Shown here: positions 1 to 9,572 of the stretch, in pieces | Layout of the letters: each line of letters opens with the position of its first letter | Position numbering within the stretch: position 1 is the first letter of the stretch | Source: Chloroflexi bacterium UBA4733 | GTDB taxonomy: Bacteria; Chloroflexota; UBA4733 | Reading direction: 5' to 3' | Length of the DNA stretch: 64,000 nt | Assembly: GCA_002404055.1 (NCBI GenBank) | Contig: DHIZ01000057.1 | Location: forward strand, 492 to 64,491 | Translations under genes and position numbers: made by a program | Notes under the pieces: model-generated | What the model was told of the DNA's origin: nothing | What the model saw: the letters and a program-made list of their open reading frames with translations, nothing else | Databases searched by the model: none

Positions 1-1575
1 GAGGACACCATCTCCATCCTGCGCGGTCTGCGCGAGCGCTACGAGCAGCACCACAAGGTGCGTATCAAGGATGCCGCGCTGGTGGCAGCGGCGGTGTTGA
101 GCAAGCGTTACATCAGTGACCGCTTCTTGCCCGATAAGGCCATCGACCTGGTGGACGAGGCTGCCTCCCACTTGCGCATGGAGGCGACGAGCAGGCCGGC
201 GGAACTGGATGAAGTCATGCGCCGGGTGATGCAACTGGAAATCGAGCGCGAAGGGCTGCGCAAGGAGAAAGACGAAGCCTCCCAGGCGCGCCTGGGGCGG
301 CTGGAGGCGGAACTGGCGGGGCTGAAAGAGCAGGCGACAGCACTGACGACGCGCTGGCAGCAGGAACTGGGGCAGTTGAACTCCGTCAGCCAGATCCAGC
401 AGCGCATTGACGCCGCCCGCAACGAGTTGGACCAAGCGGCACTGCGCGAGGCATGGGAACCAGCCGCCCGCTTGAAAGTCGAGATCGCCCAGCTCGAACA
501 GCAATTGGTGGAAGCGCAACAGGGGCAGCGGGAGCGCCGCGACGACGGCCGCAGCCTGGTGCGCGAAGAAGTAGGCGAGGAGGACATCGCCGAAATTGTC
601 AGCAAATGGACCGGCGTGCCCGTCAGTCGCCTGCTGCAAGGTGAAGTCCAGAAGCTGATCCAGATGGAGGAGCGGCTGCGTGAGCGTGTCGTCGGCCAGG
701 ATGAAGCAATATCTGCCGTGGCCAATGCCGTGCGGGCGGCCCGCGCCGGGTTGCAAGACCCCAACCGACCGCTCGGCTCCTTTCTCTTCATTGGTCCATC
801 GGGAACCGGCAAGACGGAGACGGCGCGGGCGCTGGCGGAGTTCCTCTTCGACAGCGAACAGGCGATGGTTCGCATCGATATGTCGGAGTATCAGGAGAAG
901 CACACCGTCTCCCGGCTGATCGGCGCCCCTCCCGGCTACGTTGGCTACGACGAGGCCGGTCAACTGACGGAAGCGGTCCGGCGGCGACCCTACGCAGTCA
1001 TCCTCTTCGACGAAGTCGAGAAGGCGCACCCGGAGGTGCTGAACATCCTGCTGCAACTGCTGGACGACGGCCGCCTGACGGACGCCCAGGGGCGCACTGT
1101 CGACTTCAAGAACACCATCGTCATTATGACGAGCAACCTGGGCAGTCAGTGGATCACGGAGCGCGGCCTGAGCTGGGAGACAATCGGCGATCGCGTCATG
1201 GAGGCGGTGCGCGAGCACTTCCGTCCGGAGTTGCTCAACCGAATCGACGACATCATCATCTTCCGCCAGTTGGGCCTGGAGCAGATCAAGCAGATCGTGG
1301 AGATCCAGTTGCAGGGGCTGCGAGCCCGCCTGGCGGAGCGCAAGATCGCGCTGGAACTCACACCCGCTGCGGCTGAGTTGCTGTCCCGCGAGGGCTTCGA
1401 TCCGATTTACGGGGCGCGGCCGTTAAAGCGCACGATCCAGCGGGCGATCGTCCAGCCGCTGGCCATGCGCCTGTTGCAAGGGCAGTTCCACGATGGCGAC
1501 ACCGTGCTGCTGGACGCAGAAGATGGCCGGCTCGCTTTCCGCGCGAAGGAGGTTCGGGAACTGGTCGAGGTGTGA
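1..1575 (+). CDS. clpB: ATP-dependent chaperone ClpB, C-terminal part (5' end outside window)
   Basis: ClpB is a hexameric AAA+ disaggregase that works with DnaK/DnaJ/GrpE to pull proteins out of aggregates in the cytoplasm. The frame is open from base 1, so the start lies upstream; about 524 residues are visible. They cover the end of AAA domain 1 ([17 protein letters not shown]), the long middle coiled coil rich in Leu, Glu and Arg that is typical of ClpB rather than ClpA, and the complete AAA domain 2 with Walker [10 protein letters not shown], Walker [13 protein letters not shown] and sensor stretch [10 protein letters not shown]. The C-terminal domain is complete ([10 protein letters not shown]). 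The stop is followed directly by a hairpin-forming repeat. Confidence 0.95.
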   Translation, partial: EDTISILRGLRERYEQHHKVRIKDAALVAAAVLSKRYISDRFLPDKAIDLVDEAASHLRMEATSRPAELDEVMRRVMQLEIEREGLRKEKDEASQARLGRLEAELAGLKEQATALTTRWQQELGQLNSVSQIQQRIDAARNELDQAALREAWEPAARLKVEIAQLEQQLVEAQQGQRERRDDGRSLVREEVGEEDIAEIVSKWTGVPVSRLLQGEVQKLIQMEERLRERVVGQDEAISAVANAVRAARAGLQDPNRPLGSFLFIGPSGTGKTETARALAEFLFDSEQAMVRIDMSEYQEKHTVSRLIGAPPGYVGYDEAGQLTEAVRRRPYAVILFDEVEKAHPEVLNILLQLLDDGRLTDAQGRTVDFKNTIVIMTSNLGSQWITERGLSWETIGDRVMEAVREHFRPELLNRIDDIIIFRQLGLEQIKQIVEIQLQGLRARLAERKIALELTPAAAELLSREGFDPIYGARPLKRTIQRAIVQPLAMRLLQGQFHDGDTVLLDAEDGRLAFRAKEVRELVEV

Positions 1576-1593
1576 GACTACCGACCGAGCGTT

Positions 1594-1690
1594 GTAGGGG
1601 CAGGCCCCCGTGCCTGCCCTGTTCGCCTTCGGATGTCCCTACCACCCGAGCCAGGGCAGGCACAAGCACCCAGAGGGTACCCGCCCCTAC
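1594..1690. repeat. Palindromic repeat, family A copy 1
   Basis: A 97-bp element starts GTAGGGGCAGG and ends CCGCCCCTAC, so its ends pair. Inner segments TGCCTGCCCT and AGGGCAGGCA also pair. It lies just behind clpB and could fold as a transcript end. A second copy lies at 52428-52521. No coding potential is seen. The rest of the gap up to 1864 holds nothing recognisable. Confidence 0.75.
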
Positions 1691-1864
1691 GGGAAAATGC
1701 GGTGTGGCAACGGCGCAAAACGCTACGTTGGCCTCCTTTTACCGCCTGCTCCTTGGCCAATTCGGCGCTAGATGCTACGCTCCTGGTATTGTCGTAGTGC
1801 TGCGCGTCGCTGTGTGCTACCGTCGGAGTGACGGTAGCGATTGTGGCGTGAACACGGAGGAGAC

Positions 1865-4066
1865 ATGGAGCGTTGGCCCTTCCTGTTGCGGGAAGGTCGT
1901 CGGACCGCAGCATTGCTGGTCTGCACGTTGTTGCTCAGCAGTTGTGCCTCGCGGAGTGCGCCGGCGGCGAGCTCCGGTGGCGGCGGCCAGGTGCCCCCGC
2001 CGGCTACCCAGCCCACCTTCACCGTCACCCGGGGCACCATTACCGACATCATCCAGTCGTCGGGCCGGGTGGTCGCCGCCCAACAGCAGGTGCTGTATTT
2101 CCGGCAATCTGGCCACCTGAACACGATCTCGGTGCATTTGAACGACAAGGTGAAGGCCGGTCAGGTGCTTGCCACGCTCGATACGAGCGGGCTGCAAACG
2201 CAGATTCAACAGGCACAGGCAGCCGTGGACGCGGCCAACCTGACGCTAGAGAAAGACAAGGAACTCCAGGTGACCCAGGCGACCAGCGGGACCCAGGCGA
2301 CCAGCGGGACCACGGGTGGCACGGTGGTCACGCCGCAGGACGTGGCGTCGGCGGACGCGGCCGTCAAGAGTGCGCAGGCGGCGTATGATGGAGCGCAGGC
2401 CAATCTGGCGGCTGTGCAAACGCCAAATGCGCAGGCCGTCGAGCAAGCGCAAGCTGCCGTTGTGCAGGCGCAGTCAGCTGTGGGTAAGGCACAGCTTCGC
2501 TTGCAAGCGCTCACGGCCGGCCCTAGCGCTACTGATCTGCAGCAGGCGCAGGCGGGGGTGCGCAGCGCTCAGGCCAAGGTAGACGCTGCCCAGCAGCAAT
2601 TGAAGGTAGTGCAGGCCGGGCCGACGGCCGTCCAACTGGCCAAGGCGCGCGCCACACTGGAGCAGGCTCAGGCTCAGTTCCAGTCGGCGCTCGCTGCCTA
2701 TGACGCCTTCCAGAACGGACCGACCGATGCGCAACGACAGCAAGCGACGCTGGCCGTAACGCAGGCCAAAAACGCCCTGTTCGCGGCCCAGACGAAGCGA
2801 GACAGCGTGTGCAATAACGCCGCCAACAAGACCGCGAGCCAGGCCTCCTGCGATGCGGCGAACTCGACAGTGAATACCGCCCAATCCAACCTTGACGCGG
2901 CGCAGAGCGCCCTTGGCCAACTCAGCGACGTGTTACCGACCGATCGTCTCGCCGCTGAAGCCGCCTACAGAAAAGCAGAGGACACCTTCACTGCCGCTCA
3001 GCAAACCTATCAGGAGATGCTGCAGGGGGCGTTGCCCGCGTCGTCCGGCAGTGGCGCGAGTTCGAGCGGCCACATCAGCCATGCGACGCAGGTAGCGCAG
3101 GCGCAAGCTACCGTCCAGCAAGCACAAGCGTCGGTTATCGCCGCCCAGGCAGCGGTTACCGCCTTGACGCCAACAGCCAACCAGGTTGCCCAGGGTCGCC
3201 AGGCAGTGGTTAGTGTGCAGGCTGGCCTGCAAAGTGCGCAGGCGCAACTCAACAGCCTGCTTAGCCCTCCGGCGACGCTCGTCAGGCAGGCCCAGGACCA
3301 GGTGACCCAGGCGGCGAATGCCATAACAGGCGCACAAGCGCGGGCCCAAAAGTTGCGGGACCTGGTTGGTTCGGCGGATACCGGCGCTCTGAGTCTCGCC
3401 ATTGACCAGAATGCTGTCCAGCAGGCGCAACTTGGAGTGGAAGCCTTGCAAGACCAGCTCTCCCAGATGCAGATCGTGGCGCCGTTCGACGGCGCGGTGA
3501 TCGGCTCCTCCGGCCAGGCTGGGGCCCAGGTCGGCGCGTATACGCCAGTGCTCACCATCGCCAATCCGCAAACCCTCAAGGTTGCTGTGGACCTCTCGCC
3601 AGACCAGATGTCCCGCGTGGCGATTGGGCAAAAGGTGAATCTCACGTTGCGAGAGTTCCCTGGCCAAAATATCAGCGGTGACGTGACCGGCTTGCCGAGC
3701 GCGGTCCTGGCGGCCAGCAATCAAAACCCGAATAGCCCCGGCGCGGCAGCGGCGGCCGGCGCCGGGGCTGCATCATCGGCGGCGGCGGTTGATCCTGCGG
3801 CGGTGATCATCACGCCGAAGTGGCCGGCCAGCGGCGCCAACATCGGCTCCGTCGCCAAGCTCAGCATCAGTGCGGAGACTCGGAGCGATGTCCTGCTGGT
3901 GCCGACGCAAGCGATCAATAAGTCTAACAACCGCATCTTCGTCCTGGTGGATCAGAACGGCCATGAGGTGCCGGTGAATGTCCAGATCGGTATCCAGAAT
4001 ACTGATCTGACCGAGGTGCAATCAGGGTTGCAGGCCGGGCAGAAGGTCTTCCAGCGCGCCGGCTGA
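1865..4066 (+). CDS. HlyD/RND-type efflux adaptor lipoprotein with very long coiled coil
   Basis: This 733-residue protein looks like a membrane-fusion adaptor of an ABC or RND export system. The start ATG at 1865 is chosen because GGAGG lies at 1856-1860; a TTG at 1841 is in frame. A signal peptide ends in lipobox LSSC, so it should be a lipoprotein. A first lipoyl half (about residues 45-95, SGHLNTISVHLNDKVKAGQV) is followed by roughly 400 residues rich in Ala and Gln, with repeated QAQAAV-type heptads, forming a helical hairpin much longer than usual. The second lipoyl half (VAPFDGAVIGSSG) and beta-barrel follow. TQATSG is duplicated exactly near residue 140. No ABC ATPase or permease lies beside it, so its partner is elsewhere. 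Confidence 0.85.
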   Translation: MERWPFLLREGRRTAALLVCTLLLSSCASRSAPAASSGGGGQVPPPATQPTFTVTRGTITDIIQSSGRVVAAQQQVLYFRQSGHLNTISVHLNDKVKAGQVLATLDTSGLQTQIQQAQAAVDAANLTLEKDKELQVTQATSGTQATSGTTGGTVVTPQDVASADAAVKSAQAAYDGAQANLAAVQTPNAQAVEQAQAAVVQAQSAVGKAQLRLQALTAGPSATDLQQAQAGVRSAQAKVDAAQQQLKVVQAGPTAVQLAKARATLEQAQAQFQSALAAYDAFQNGPTDAQRQQATLAVTQAKNALFAAQTKRDSVCNNAANKTASQASCDAANSTVNTAQSNLDAAQSALGQLSDVLPTDRLAAEAAYRKAEDTFTAAQQTYQEMLQGALPASSGSGASSSGHISHATQVAQAQATVQQAQASVIAAQAAVTALTPTANQVAQGRQAVVSVQAGLQSAQAQLNSLLSPPATLVRQAQDQVTQAANAITGAQARAQKLRDLVGSADTGALSLAIDQNAVQQAQLGVEALQDQLSQMQIVAPFDGAVIGSSGQAGAQVGAYTPVLTIANPQTLKVAVDLSPDQMSRVAIGQKVNLTLREFPGQNISGDVTGLPSAVLAASNQNPNSPGAAAAAGAGAASSAAAVDPAAVIITPKWPASGANIGSVAKLSISAETRSDVLLVPTQAINKSNNRIFVLVDQNGHEVPVNVQIGIQNTDLTEVQSGLQAGQKVFQRAG

Positions 4067-4156
4067 CGCGGCAGCGTCCTTTCATTTCGCCCATGCGTCT
4101 GTATGCCGTAGAGTATTGAGTGTTGCGCGTCGAAAGCCGGTCGAGGAGGGCTGTAC

Positions 4157-4651
4157 ATGAAGGCACAAGCGATCAAGGATATGCCGGTAGTCAGCATGGA
4201 CGAGGGTACAAAAATCGGCAATGTGCAGGAGTTGTTGTTTGATACCGGCAAACTGCGCCTTGCCGCCCTGCGCCTGACGGCCGCCGGCGGCAAATCGCTT
4301 TTACCATTTGAGGCAGTGCGGAGTTTCGGCAACGACGTCATCACCGTGGAGAATGTGTCCGTCACCCAGGGTACCGAAGGGAACGCCACCGCCGATACGT
4401 TCCGTAGTTTGAGCGACCTGGTTGGCTTGCGTGTTATCAACGGCGAGGGGACCTGGCTCGGTGACGTGCGCGACATTGAGCTCGCTGTCAAGGACGGGGC
4501 GATCGAATTGATTACTGTGCGCAAGGGCGGCATGCTCGGGCTTGGTGGGACGACCACCAACGTTGCGTCTGCAACCATACGTGGCATTGGCCCAAAGGTG
4601 ATAACCGTGGACCTGCCGCCGGAGGCTTCCGGTACTCCGGCCGGGACATAG
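4157..4651 (+). CDS. PRC-barrel domain protein
   Basis: The protein has 164 residues and two PRC-barrel-like units. The first runs from about residue 5 to 75 (MPVVSMDEGTKIGNVQELLF) and the second from about 90 to 155 (LVGLRVINGEGTWLGDVRDI). PRC barrels occur in photosynthetic reaction centres, RimM and many small stress proteins; here there is no other photosynthesis gene, so a general binding or scaffold role is all that can be said. A strong GAGGAGG site lies 7 bases before the ATG. It is soluble, with no signal peptide or membrane segment. The next gene may be co-transcribed. Confidence 0.8.
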   Translation: MKAQAIKDMPVVSMDEGTKIGNVQELLFDTGKLRLAALRLTAAGGKSLLPFEAVRSFGNDVITVENVSVTQGTEGNATADTFRSLSDLVGLRVINGEGTWLGDVRDIELAVKDGAIELITVRKGGMLGLGGTTTNVASATIRGIGPKVITVDLPPEASGTPAGT

Positions 4652-4792
4652 CGTGCGCGAGATCCATCGTTCTGGAGGCGCTATTCCGGATCTGCCCTGG
4701 CATGGATATTGCGTCCCGGCAGGACGGAACACCTGAGAGCCGGTCGGCAGCCGGCGCCTTGCCGTGAAGAAACCTTAAGGAGTTGGAAGCGC

Positions 4793-5125
4793 ATGGGCGA
4801 GTTGTTTGAGGCATTATTGGGCGGGGCCGGCTGGGGCGTTGGCCTCGGCGTGGTATTGGGAGCGGCGTCAATTGCCGGGAAGGGCTTGCGACCGCTGGCC
4901 AAAGAGGCAGTCAAGCTTGGCATGACCGCCGGCTCACGAGTCCAGGAGTGGACCGCCGAGATGCGTGAGCAAGTCGATGATATAGTGGCGGAGGCACGGG
5001 CCGAACAAGACGGTGTGGTCGCCGCGGACGCGTCGTCAGCGCCATCGAGCGAGACACTGGAAGCTCCGGCGGGGGAGCCGGCGGTCACGACGGTGTCAAA
5101 ACGTCGCCGGGCAGAAATTAACTGA
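4793..5125 (+). CDS. Small DUF5132-like protein
   Basis: The protein has 110 residues. The ATG at 4793 is preferred over an upstream in-frame start at 4709 because TAAGGAG lies at 4776-4782. A glycine- and alanine-rich hydrophobic N-terminus (GGAGWGVGLGVVLGAA) is followed by RPLAKEAVKLGM and an acidic amphipathic helix (MREQVDDIVAEARAEQD), the layout I associate with DUF5132 proteins. The C-terminus is low-complexity and ends in a basic patch (SKRRRAEIN). The function of the family is not known to me; association with a membrane or compartment surface is a guess. Confidence 0.65.
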   Translation: MGELFEALLGGAGWGVGLGVVLGAASIAGKGLRPLAKEAVKLGMTAGSRVQEWTAEMREQVDDIVAEARAEQDGVVAADASSAPSSETLEAPAGEPAVTTVSKRRRAEIN

Positions 5126-5127
5126 GT

Positions 5128-5147
5128 GGTGGCCGCCTGCGGCCACC
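5128..5147. terminator. Hairpin between convergent genes
   Basis: GGTGGCCGC and GCGGCCACC form a perfect 9-bp stem with a 2-base loop, filling the gap between the stop codons of the two convergent genes. There is no T-run on either side, so it is a terminator candidate by position and structure only. Confidence 0.5.
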
Positions 5148-7262
5148 TCACACTGTCGTCCAAACGTCCTCCGGCGCCCGGTTGAGTTGTTCCGCCAGCG
5201 TTGCCGGGTCGCCGGTGGGCGCCAGGCAGACGAAGTGTTCGCACACGTAGGCGGTGGCTGCGCCGTCGAGCATCGGCCGTCCTGCCAGCAACGGGATGCG
5301 GGCCGCAGCGCGCACGTCGTCTGGATCGGCCACTGCCAGGACGTGGTTGGGCAAGTAGTTGCCGTAAACCTGCTGGACGAGCGCCTCCGTCGCGGCGGAA
5401 GCGAGCGGGCCGACGATAGCTACCTCTTTCGGTGTGCCCAGGGAGAAGTCAAAGGCACAGAGCAGGCGACCGAAGGCGCTGGGATATTGCTGGGCGACGT
5501 CGGCCATAGCGTTCAGCCACAGGACAGCGCGCTCCTCAAGGTCCGGTTGTTGGGTCAGCGTTGCCATGCGGAGCAAGACGTCGCAGGCGACCGAGTTGCC
5601 GGAGGAAATGGCGTTGTCCATCACGTCCTTCGGGCGCCGGATGAGTTCCTCGTGGTCGTCGCTGGTGTCGAAGAAGCCGGCGCCGTCGGCGTCGTGGAAG
5701 TGCGTCACCAGCTCGCCGATTAGCGCCTGGGCTGCTTCGAACCAGCGGAGATCAAAGGTGGTTTCATAGAGCGCCAGCAGCCCATCGGCGTAGTTGGCAT
5801 AGTCTTCCAGGTAGCCGTTGATGTGTACCTGACCGTTGTTGTAGGCATGCAGCAGCCGGCCGCGTACCAGCATATGGTCCAGCACGAACTCGGCGTTGCG
5901 GATGGCGGTTTGCTGGTAGTCGGGACGGCCTAACACTGCGGCGGCTTCGGCGAAGGCGCGTAGCGTCATGCCGTTCCAGGAGACCAGCACCTTGGTGTCG
6001 AGGCCGGGCGGTACGCGCTTTTCCCGAGTGGATAGCAGCAAAGGCCGGGCACGCTCGACCGCCGCCAGTACATCCGTCTCCGGCAGGCGCGCCATTGCCG
6101 CCACCACATCGAGGTCGCGCGGGCAGTGCAGTATGTTGGATCCCTCGAAGTTACCGCCGGTGGTTACGTCGTAGTACGGCGCCAGGATGCGCGCATCGGC
6201 TGGGGTGAGCACGGCCTGCAACTCATCCAGGGACCAGACGTAGAATTTCCCTTCTTCGCCTTCGCTGTCGGCGTCTTCGGCGGAGTAAAAGCCGCCTTCC
6301 GGCGATGTCATGCGGAGCTGGACGTAGTCCAGTGTCTCCTCGGCGATGCGGCGGTAGAGAGGGTTTTGTGTCGCCTGCCAGGCGTTGAGATAGAGGCGCG
6401 CCAGTTGGGCGTTGTCGTAGAGCATCTTCTCGAAGTGCGGCGCCAGCCACTTGGCGTCGGTGGAGTAACGGTGAAAGCCGCCGCCCAACTGGTCGTAGAT
6501 GCCGCCGCGCGCCATGCGCTCCAGCGTCTTTTCGACCATAGCCAGCGCTTTGGCGTCATCCTTGCGCTTCCAGGTGCGCAGCAGGAAATCCAGGTTCATC
6601 GGCTGGGGGAACTTCGGGGCCTGGCCGAAGCCACCGTTGGCAGCGTCGTAGCCTTCGGCCATCCCCACGGCGCAGCGATCCAGGAAGCCGCTATCCAGTT
6701 GCCGCTCTGTCGCTTGCCCGGCCAGCCGCCGGCCCAACTGGCCGCGTATCTGCTCGGCGCTCTGCACGATCTCGTCGCGGCGGCTGGTCCAGGCGTCGTG
6801 GACGCTCTCCAGTACCCGCCGGAAGCTGGGTATGCCACGGCCTTCGTTCGGCGGGAAGTAGGTGCCGCCGAAGAAAGGGACACCCTCCGGCGTGAGGAAG
6901 GCGGAGAGCGGCCAGCCGCCTCGACCCGTCAGCGCCTGCACCGCCTCCATGTAGATACTGTCGAGGTCCGGCCGTTCTTCGCGATCCACCTTGATGTTGA
7001 CGAACTGACGATTCATGATCTCGGCGGTATCGACGTCTTCGAACGACTCCCGTTCCATGACGTGGCACCAGTGGCAGGCGGAATAGCCGATCGACAGAAA
7101 AATAGGGCGATCTTCTTTCCGCGCCAGTTCCAGGGCCTCGCTGCCCCATGGATACCAATCTACCGGGTTATGGGCATGCTGGAGCAAGTAAGGGCTGGTC
7201 TGCCCTGCCAGCCGGTTGGTATGCACGGGCGTACCCCCGTTGGTCTCCTGCGTTTCCGTCAT
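5148..7262 (-). CDS. Thioredoxin-fold protein of the YyaL/DUF255 (SPATA20-like) family
   Basis: This 704-residue protein belongs to the YyaL/SPATA20 family. The ATG at 7262 ([10 protein letters not shown]) is chosen because GGAG precedes it; an upstream in-frame start at 7343 adds 27 residues without family similarity. The N-terminal thioredoxin-like domain carries the family signature NPVDWYPWG and the motif [10 protein letters not shown] (Cys-His-Trp-Cys). It is followed by an alpha/alpha-barrel region related to epimerases and glycosidases ([33 protein letters not shown]). The biochemical role of the family is unsettled; a redox or sugar-processing function is usually proposed. The length fits the family, and it stands alone on its strand. 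Confidence 0.9.
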   Translation of the reverse strand: MTETQETNGGTPVHTNRLAGQTSPYLLQHAHNPVDWYPWGSEALELARKEDRPIFLSIGYSACHWCHVMERESFEDVDTAEIMNRQFVNIKVDREERPDLDSIYMEAVQALTGRGGWPLSAFLTPEGVPFFGGTYFPPNEGRGIPSFRRVLESVHDAWTSRRDEIVQSAEQIRGQLGRRLAGQATERQLDSGFLDRCAVGMAEGYDAANGGFGQAPKFPQPMNLDFLLRTWKRKDDAKALAMVEKTLERMARGGIYDQLGGGFHRYSTDAKWLAPHFEKMLYDNAQLARLYLNAWQATQNPLYRRIAEETLDYVQLRMTSPEGGFYSAEDADSEGEEGKFYVWSLDELQAVLTPADARILAPYYDVTTGGNFEGSNILHCPRDLDVVAAMARLPETDVLAAVERARPLLLSTREKRVPPGLDTKVLVSWNGMTLRAFAEAAAVLGRPDYQQTAIRNAEFVLDHMLVRGRLLHAYNNGQVHINGYLEDYANYADGLLALYETTFDLRWFEAAQALIGELVTHFHDADGAGFFDTSDDHEELIRRPKDVMDNAISSGNSVACDVLLRMATLTQQPDLEERAVLWLNAMADVAQQYPSAFGRLLCAFDFSLGTPKEVAIVGPLASAATEALVQQVYGNYLPNHVLAVADPDDVRAAARIPLLAGRPMLDGAATAYVCEHFVCLAPTGDPATLAEQLNRAPEDVWTTV

Positions 7263-7457
7263 CACTGCTTCTCCATCCGTCCTGGCAACCAGAGGCATGA
7301 TAACCGTGAGAGGCAGTGGCGCTGCCGTGACCGCGGGCGGCATCGCTTACTGTCGACCGCTCGCCTCACGCCTGCCCGGTATGCTGGTGCAGGAACCTGC
7401 GTGTTTGCCGTTGACCCATTCGGGACGGTCGCGGTGACAACTGGGAAGGAGCCACAC

Positions 7458-8045
7458 GTGGCGATCGCGGAACACAGTGCGCCGGTACTTACGCGCCGTC
7501 GCTTTAACGTGACGGAGTATTACCGGATGACGGAGGTCGGCATCCTGCGGGAGGATGACCACGTCGAATTGATAGCAGGAGAGATCATCCAAATGAGCCC
7601 TATCGGCGCGAGCCATGGGGAGTGTACCAGCGCGTTGGAGGAACTTTTGGGGCCACAGGTCCGCGGGCAAGCCCGTCTCCGGGGACAGACCTCGATGCGT
7701 CTCGACGATGCGAGTGAGCCGCAGCCCGATCTGGCATTGGTTCGCTACCGCCGCTATCGGCAGACGCTCCCAACTGCCGCCGATGTCTTTTTCCTGGTCG
7801 AGGTCGCGGACTCCTCGTTGGACTATGATCTCGGCGTCAAACTGCCATTGTACGCTGCGGCGGGGATCGGAGAGGTTTTCGTCGTGGACACGATCCACGA
7901 TGTGGTCGAGCGGCATACCGAGCCACGCGATGGGCACTATCGGTGCGTTCTTCGCGCCGGACGCGGCGAGTCGCTGACTTCCACCGTGCTGCCGGCGGTT
8001 ACGTTGCCTTTGGATGTAGTCCTTGGCTATGAACTGCCAGAATGA
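7458..8045 (+). CDS. Uma2-family PD-(D/E)XK endonuclease-like protein
   Basis: The protein has 195 residues and starts at GTG 7458, with GGGAAGGA 7 bases upstream. It has the Uma2 (DUF820) layout: an N-terminal RRFNVTEYYRM segment, DHVELIAGEIIQMSPIG, the acidic SEPQPDLALV strand and the core VEVADSSLDYDLGVKLPLYAAAG ending in GEVFVVD; the acidic residues and Lys make up the PD-(D/E)XK nuclease site. Uma2 proteins are abundant in Chloroflexota and cyanobacteria, and their biological role is unclear. The stop overlaps the next start in ATGA, so the two genes are translationally coupled. Confidence 0.85.
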   Translation: MAIAEHSAPVLTRRRFNVTEYYRMTEVGILREDDHVELIAGEIIQMSPIGASHGECTSALEELLGPQVRGQARLRGQTSMRLDDASEPQPDLALVRYRRYRQTLPTAADVFFLVEVADSSLDYDLGVKLPLYAAAGIGEVFVVDTIHDVVERHTEPRDGHYRCVLRAGRGESLTSTVLPAVTLPLDVVLGYELPE

Positions 8046-8689
8046 TCTCCCGGTGGCTCTTTCTGCTTTCGAGGAAGCCATTGGTCCACGCGCTCGTTCG
8101 CTGGGGCTTTGGGCATCTGTCAGCAGTCTTGCCGGTCCATCGGATCGCCACGACGGAGCGGGTGATCGCGTTCTATCATCCGCGGCCGGCCTGGTCTCCT
8201 CATATCCTGCTGGTGCCGAAGCTTGGCATCCCAAGCTTCGTCGCCTTACGCCCGCCGGACACCGCGGTCATTGTCGACATCGTGCGGCTCGCGACTGAGA
8301 TTGTGGCGACATACGCGCCCACAACCGCGCCCGCCGTGCTCCTGGTCAATGGTGGAGCTTATCAGGACGTCGGCCAGTTGCACTTTCACCTTACCTGGGG
8401 GATGGACTGGTCGAGCTATACCTGTCCAGGCGAGATCACTGACGATCCGATCTTCCAGACTGAACAGGTGACTGTGTACCAGCACCCGCAACCGGTGCGG
8501 GCGATCCATCTTGTGCTTCATCCCAGCACAGAAAACGTTGACCTGAACGTGCTGATCGTGGCGGCGCAACAGGTAGTCCATGCCCTGAATTTGCTGCCCA
8601 CGGGCTTCAGCGTGGTCCTGAGCGACAGCCGGACGGGGCCTACGAACACCTGGGAATGCTTCCATCTCGTCTCAGGCGCATTCCTGTAA
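8042..8689 (+). CDS. HIT-domain-like protein
   Basis: The protein has 215 residues and overlaps the Uma2 gene by 4 bases. The segment VIAFYHPRPAWSPHILLVPKLGIPS followed by DVGQLHFHLTWG matches a histidine-triad (HIT) fold, in which nucleotides are bound and hydrolysed. The triad normally reads His-x-His-x-His-x-x; here it reads Gln-Leu-His-Phe-His-Leu-Thr, so the first His is replaced by Gln while the second and third remain. A C-terminal extension of about 90 residues (residues 125-215) is not recognised. Co-translation with a Uma2 nuclease suggests a functional link, which I cannot specify. Confidence 0.7.
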   Translation: MISRWLFLLSRKPLVHALVRWGFGHLSAVLPVHRIATTERVIAFYHPRPAWSPHILLVPKLGIPSFVALRPPDTAVIVDIVRLATEIVATYAPTTAPAVLLVNGGAYQDVGQLHFHLTWGMDWSSYTCPGEITDDPIFQTEQVTVYQHPQPVRAIHLVLHPSTENVDLNVLIVAAQQVVHALNLLPTGFSVVLSDSRTGPTNTWECFHLVSGAFL

Positions 8690-8832
8690 GGCAGTGCGGA
8701 CGTACTGTGCGCGTGAAGCCCTCCCGTTGCTGGTGTCCATTGCCCTTGTTCTCTCGCTGTTCGGGACCTCCGGTACTCGACGAGATTCTTCCTGTTCTCG
8801 ACTCCCCGCAATGTCAAGGGTACACTTGCTAT

Positions 8833-8855
8833 ATCCGAATTTCAGAATATCGGAT
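8833..8855. promoter_or_regulatory. Imperfect palindrome upstream of mazEF, candidate operator
   Basis: ATCCGAATT (8833-8841) and AATATCGGAT (8846-8855) are inverted repeats with one bulged base, 20 bp before the antitoxin start. MazE-type antitoxins commonly bind such palindromes to repress their own operon, so this is the likely autoregulatory site. Confidence 0.5.
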
Positions 8856-8875
8856 GCGGGGAAAGGCACGGCATC

Positions 8876-9184
8876 GTGACAGAGCAATTGCGGATAGGCA
8901 AGCGAGGGGCAGTGGTCATCCCGGTACAACTGCGGCGGCAGTACCACATGGAGGAAGGTAGTCGATTGGCAGTGGAGGAGCGAGACGGTGGCCTCTTGCT
9001 GACGACGTTGCCGGTCAGTCCCAGTGAAGAAGAACGGCGTCGTTTCTTCGCTGAGTTGACTGACCAGGTGGCTGCGACCCGAGCCAATCCGGGAGCCTGG
9101 GAGGAAGAAATGGCGGAGCGGGCAGTACTAGAGGGCACGCTACTGGATGGTCTGTCTGGCCCGGAAGACGCCGCCGGTGCCTGA
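8876..9184 (+). CDS. mazE: AbrB/MazE-type antitoxin
   Basis: The protein has 102 residues and starts at GTG 8876, with GGGGAAAGG upstream. The N-terminal swapped-hairpin AbrB domain is clear (QLRIGKRGAVVIPVQLRRQY, then EEGSRLAVEERDGGLLL). The C-terminal half (about residues 45-102) is acidic and helical, as expected for the part that wraps and blocks the toxin. It overlaps the toxin gene downstream, the usual order for mazEF. The palindrome at 8833-8855 is a likely binding site. Confidence 0.88.
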   Translation: MTEQLRIGKRGAVVIPVQLRRQYHMEEGSRLAVEERDGGLLLTTLPVSPSEEERRRFFAELTDQVAATRANPGAWEEEMAERAVLEGTLLDGLSGPEDAAGA

Positions 9185-9530
9185 CTCGCGACCGACCTAC
9201 GTACGGGGCGACCTTTGGTGGGCCAACCTGAACCCCGTGCGAGGGCATGAGCAGGCTGGACGGCGGCCGGTGCTGGTCGTTTCCGATGATCGGTTCAACC
9301 AAAGCCCATTGGACATGGTCTTTGTCGTTCCGCTGACACGTACAATTCGGCGTTGGCCGACTCGAATCAGACTTGATCCATCCGCTGGTGGAGTCCCGTT
9401 CGCCAGCGACCTCATGTGCGATCAATTGCGTGCTGTTTCTTTGGAGCGGCTGGAACGTCGGATAGGCGCCGTAGATCGCGAACTCCTGGAGCGCGTAGAG
9501 AATGTCCTTCGTCTGGTACTTGTACTCTGA
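9147..9530 (+). CDS. mazF: MazF/PemK-type endoribonuclease toxin
   Basis: The protein is up to 127 residues, or 117 from the alternative GTG at 9177, which would shorten the overlap with the antitoxin from 38 to 8 bases. The MazF signature is intact: YVRGDLWWANLNPVRGHEQAGRRPVLVVSDDRFN, then VVPLTRTIR and DLMCDQLRAVSLERLERRIG. MazF enzymes cleave single-stranded mRNA at short motifs when the antitoxin is degraded. All core Arg, Thr and Ser positions of the family appear present, so the toxin is probably active. Confidence 0.9.
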   Translation: MVCLARKTPPVPDSRPTYVRGDLWWANLNPVRGHEQAGRRPVLVVSDDRFNQSPLDMVFVVPLTRTIRRWPTRIRLDPSAGGVPFASDLMCDQLRAVSLERLERRIGAVDRELLERVENVLRLVLVL

Positions 9531-9572
9531 GTCATACCAGGAGTGCTGGGGATTGGCACCTGCGTTGTAGGT

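Noticed and set aside
6126..7457. Long open frame upstream of the Uma2 start on the plus strand
   Set aside because: It is antisense to the YyaL-family gene, has no domain sense, and a good ribosome-binding site marks GTG 7458.
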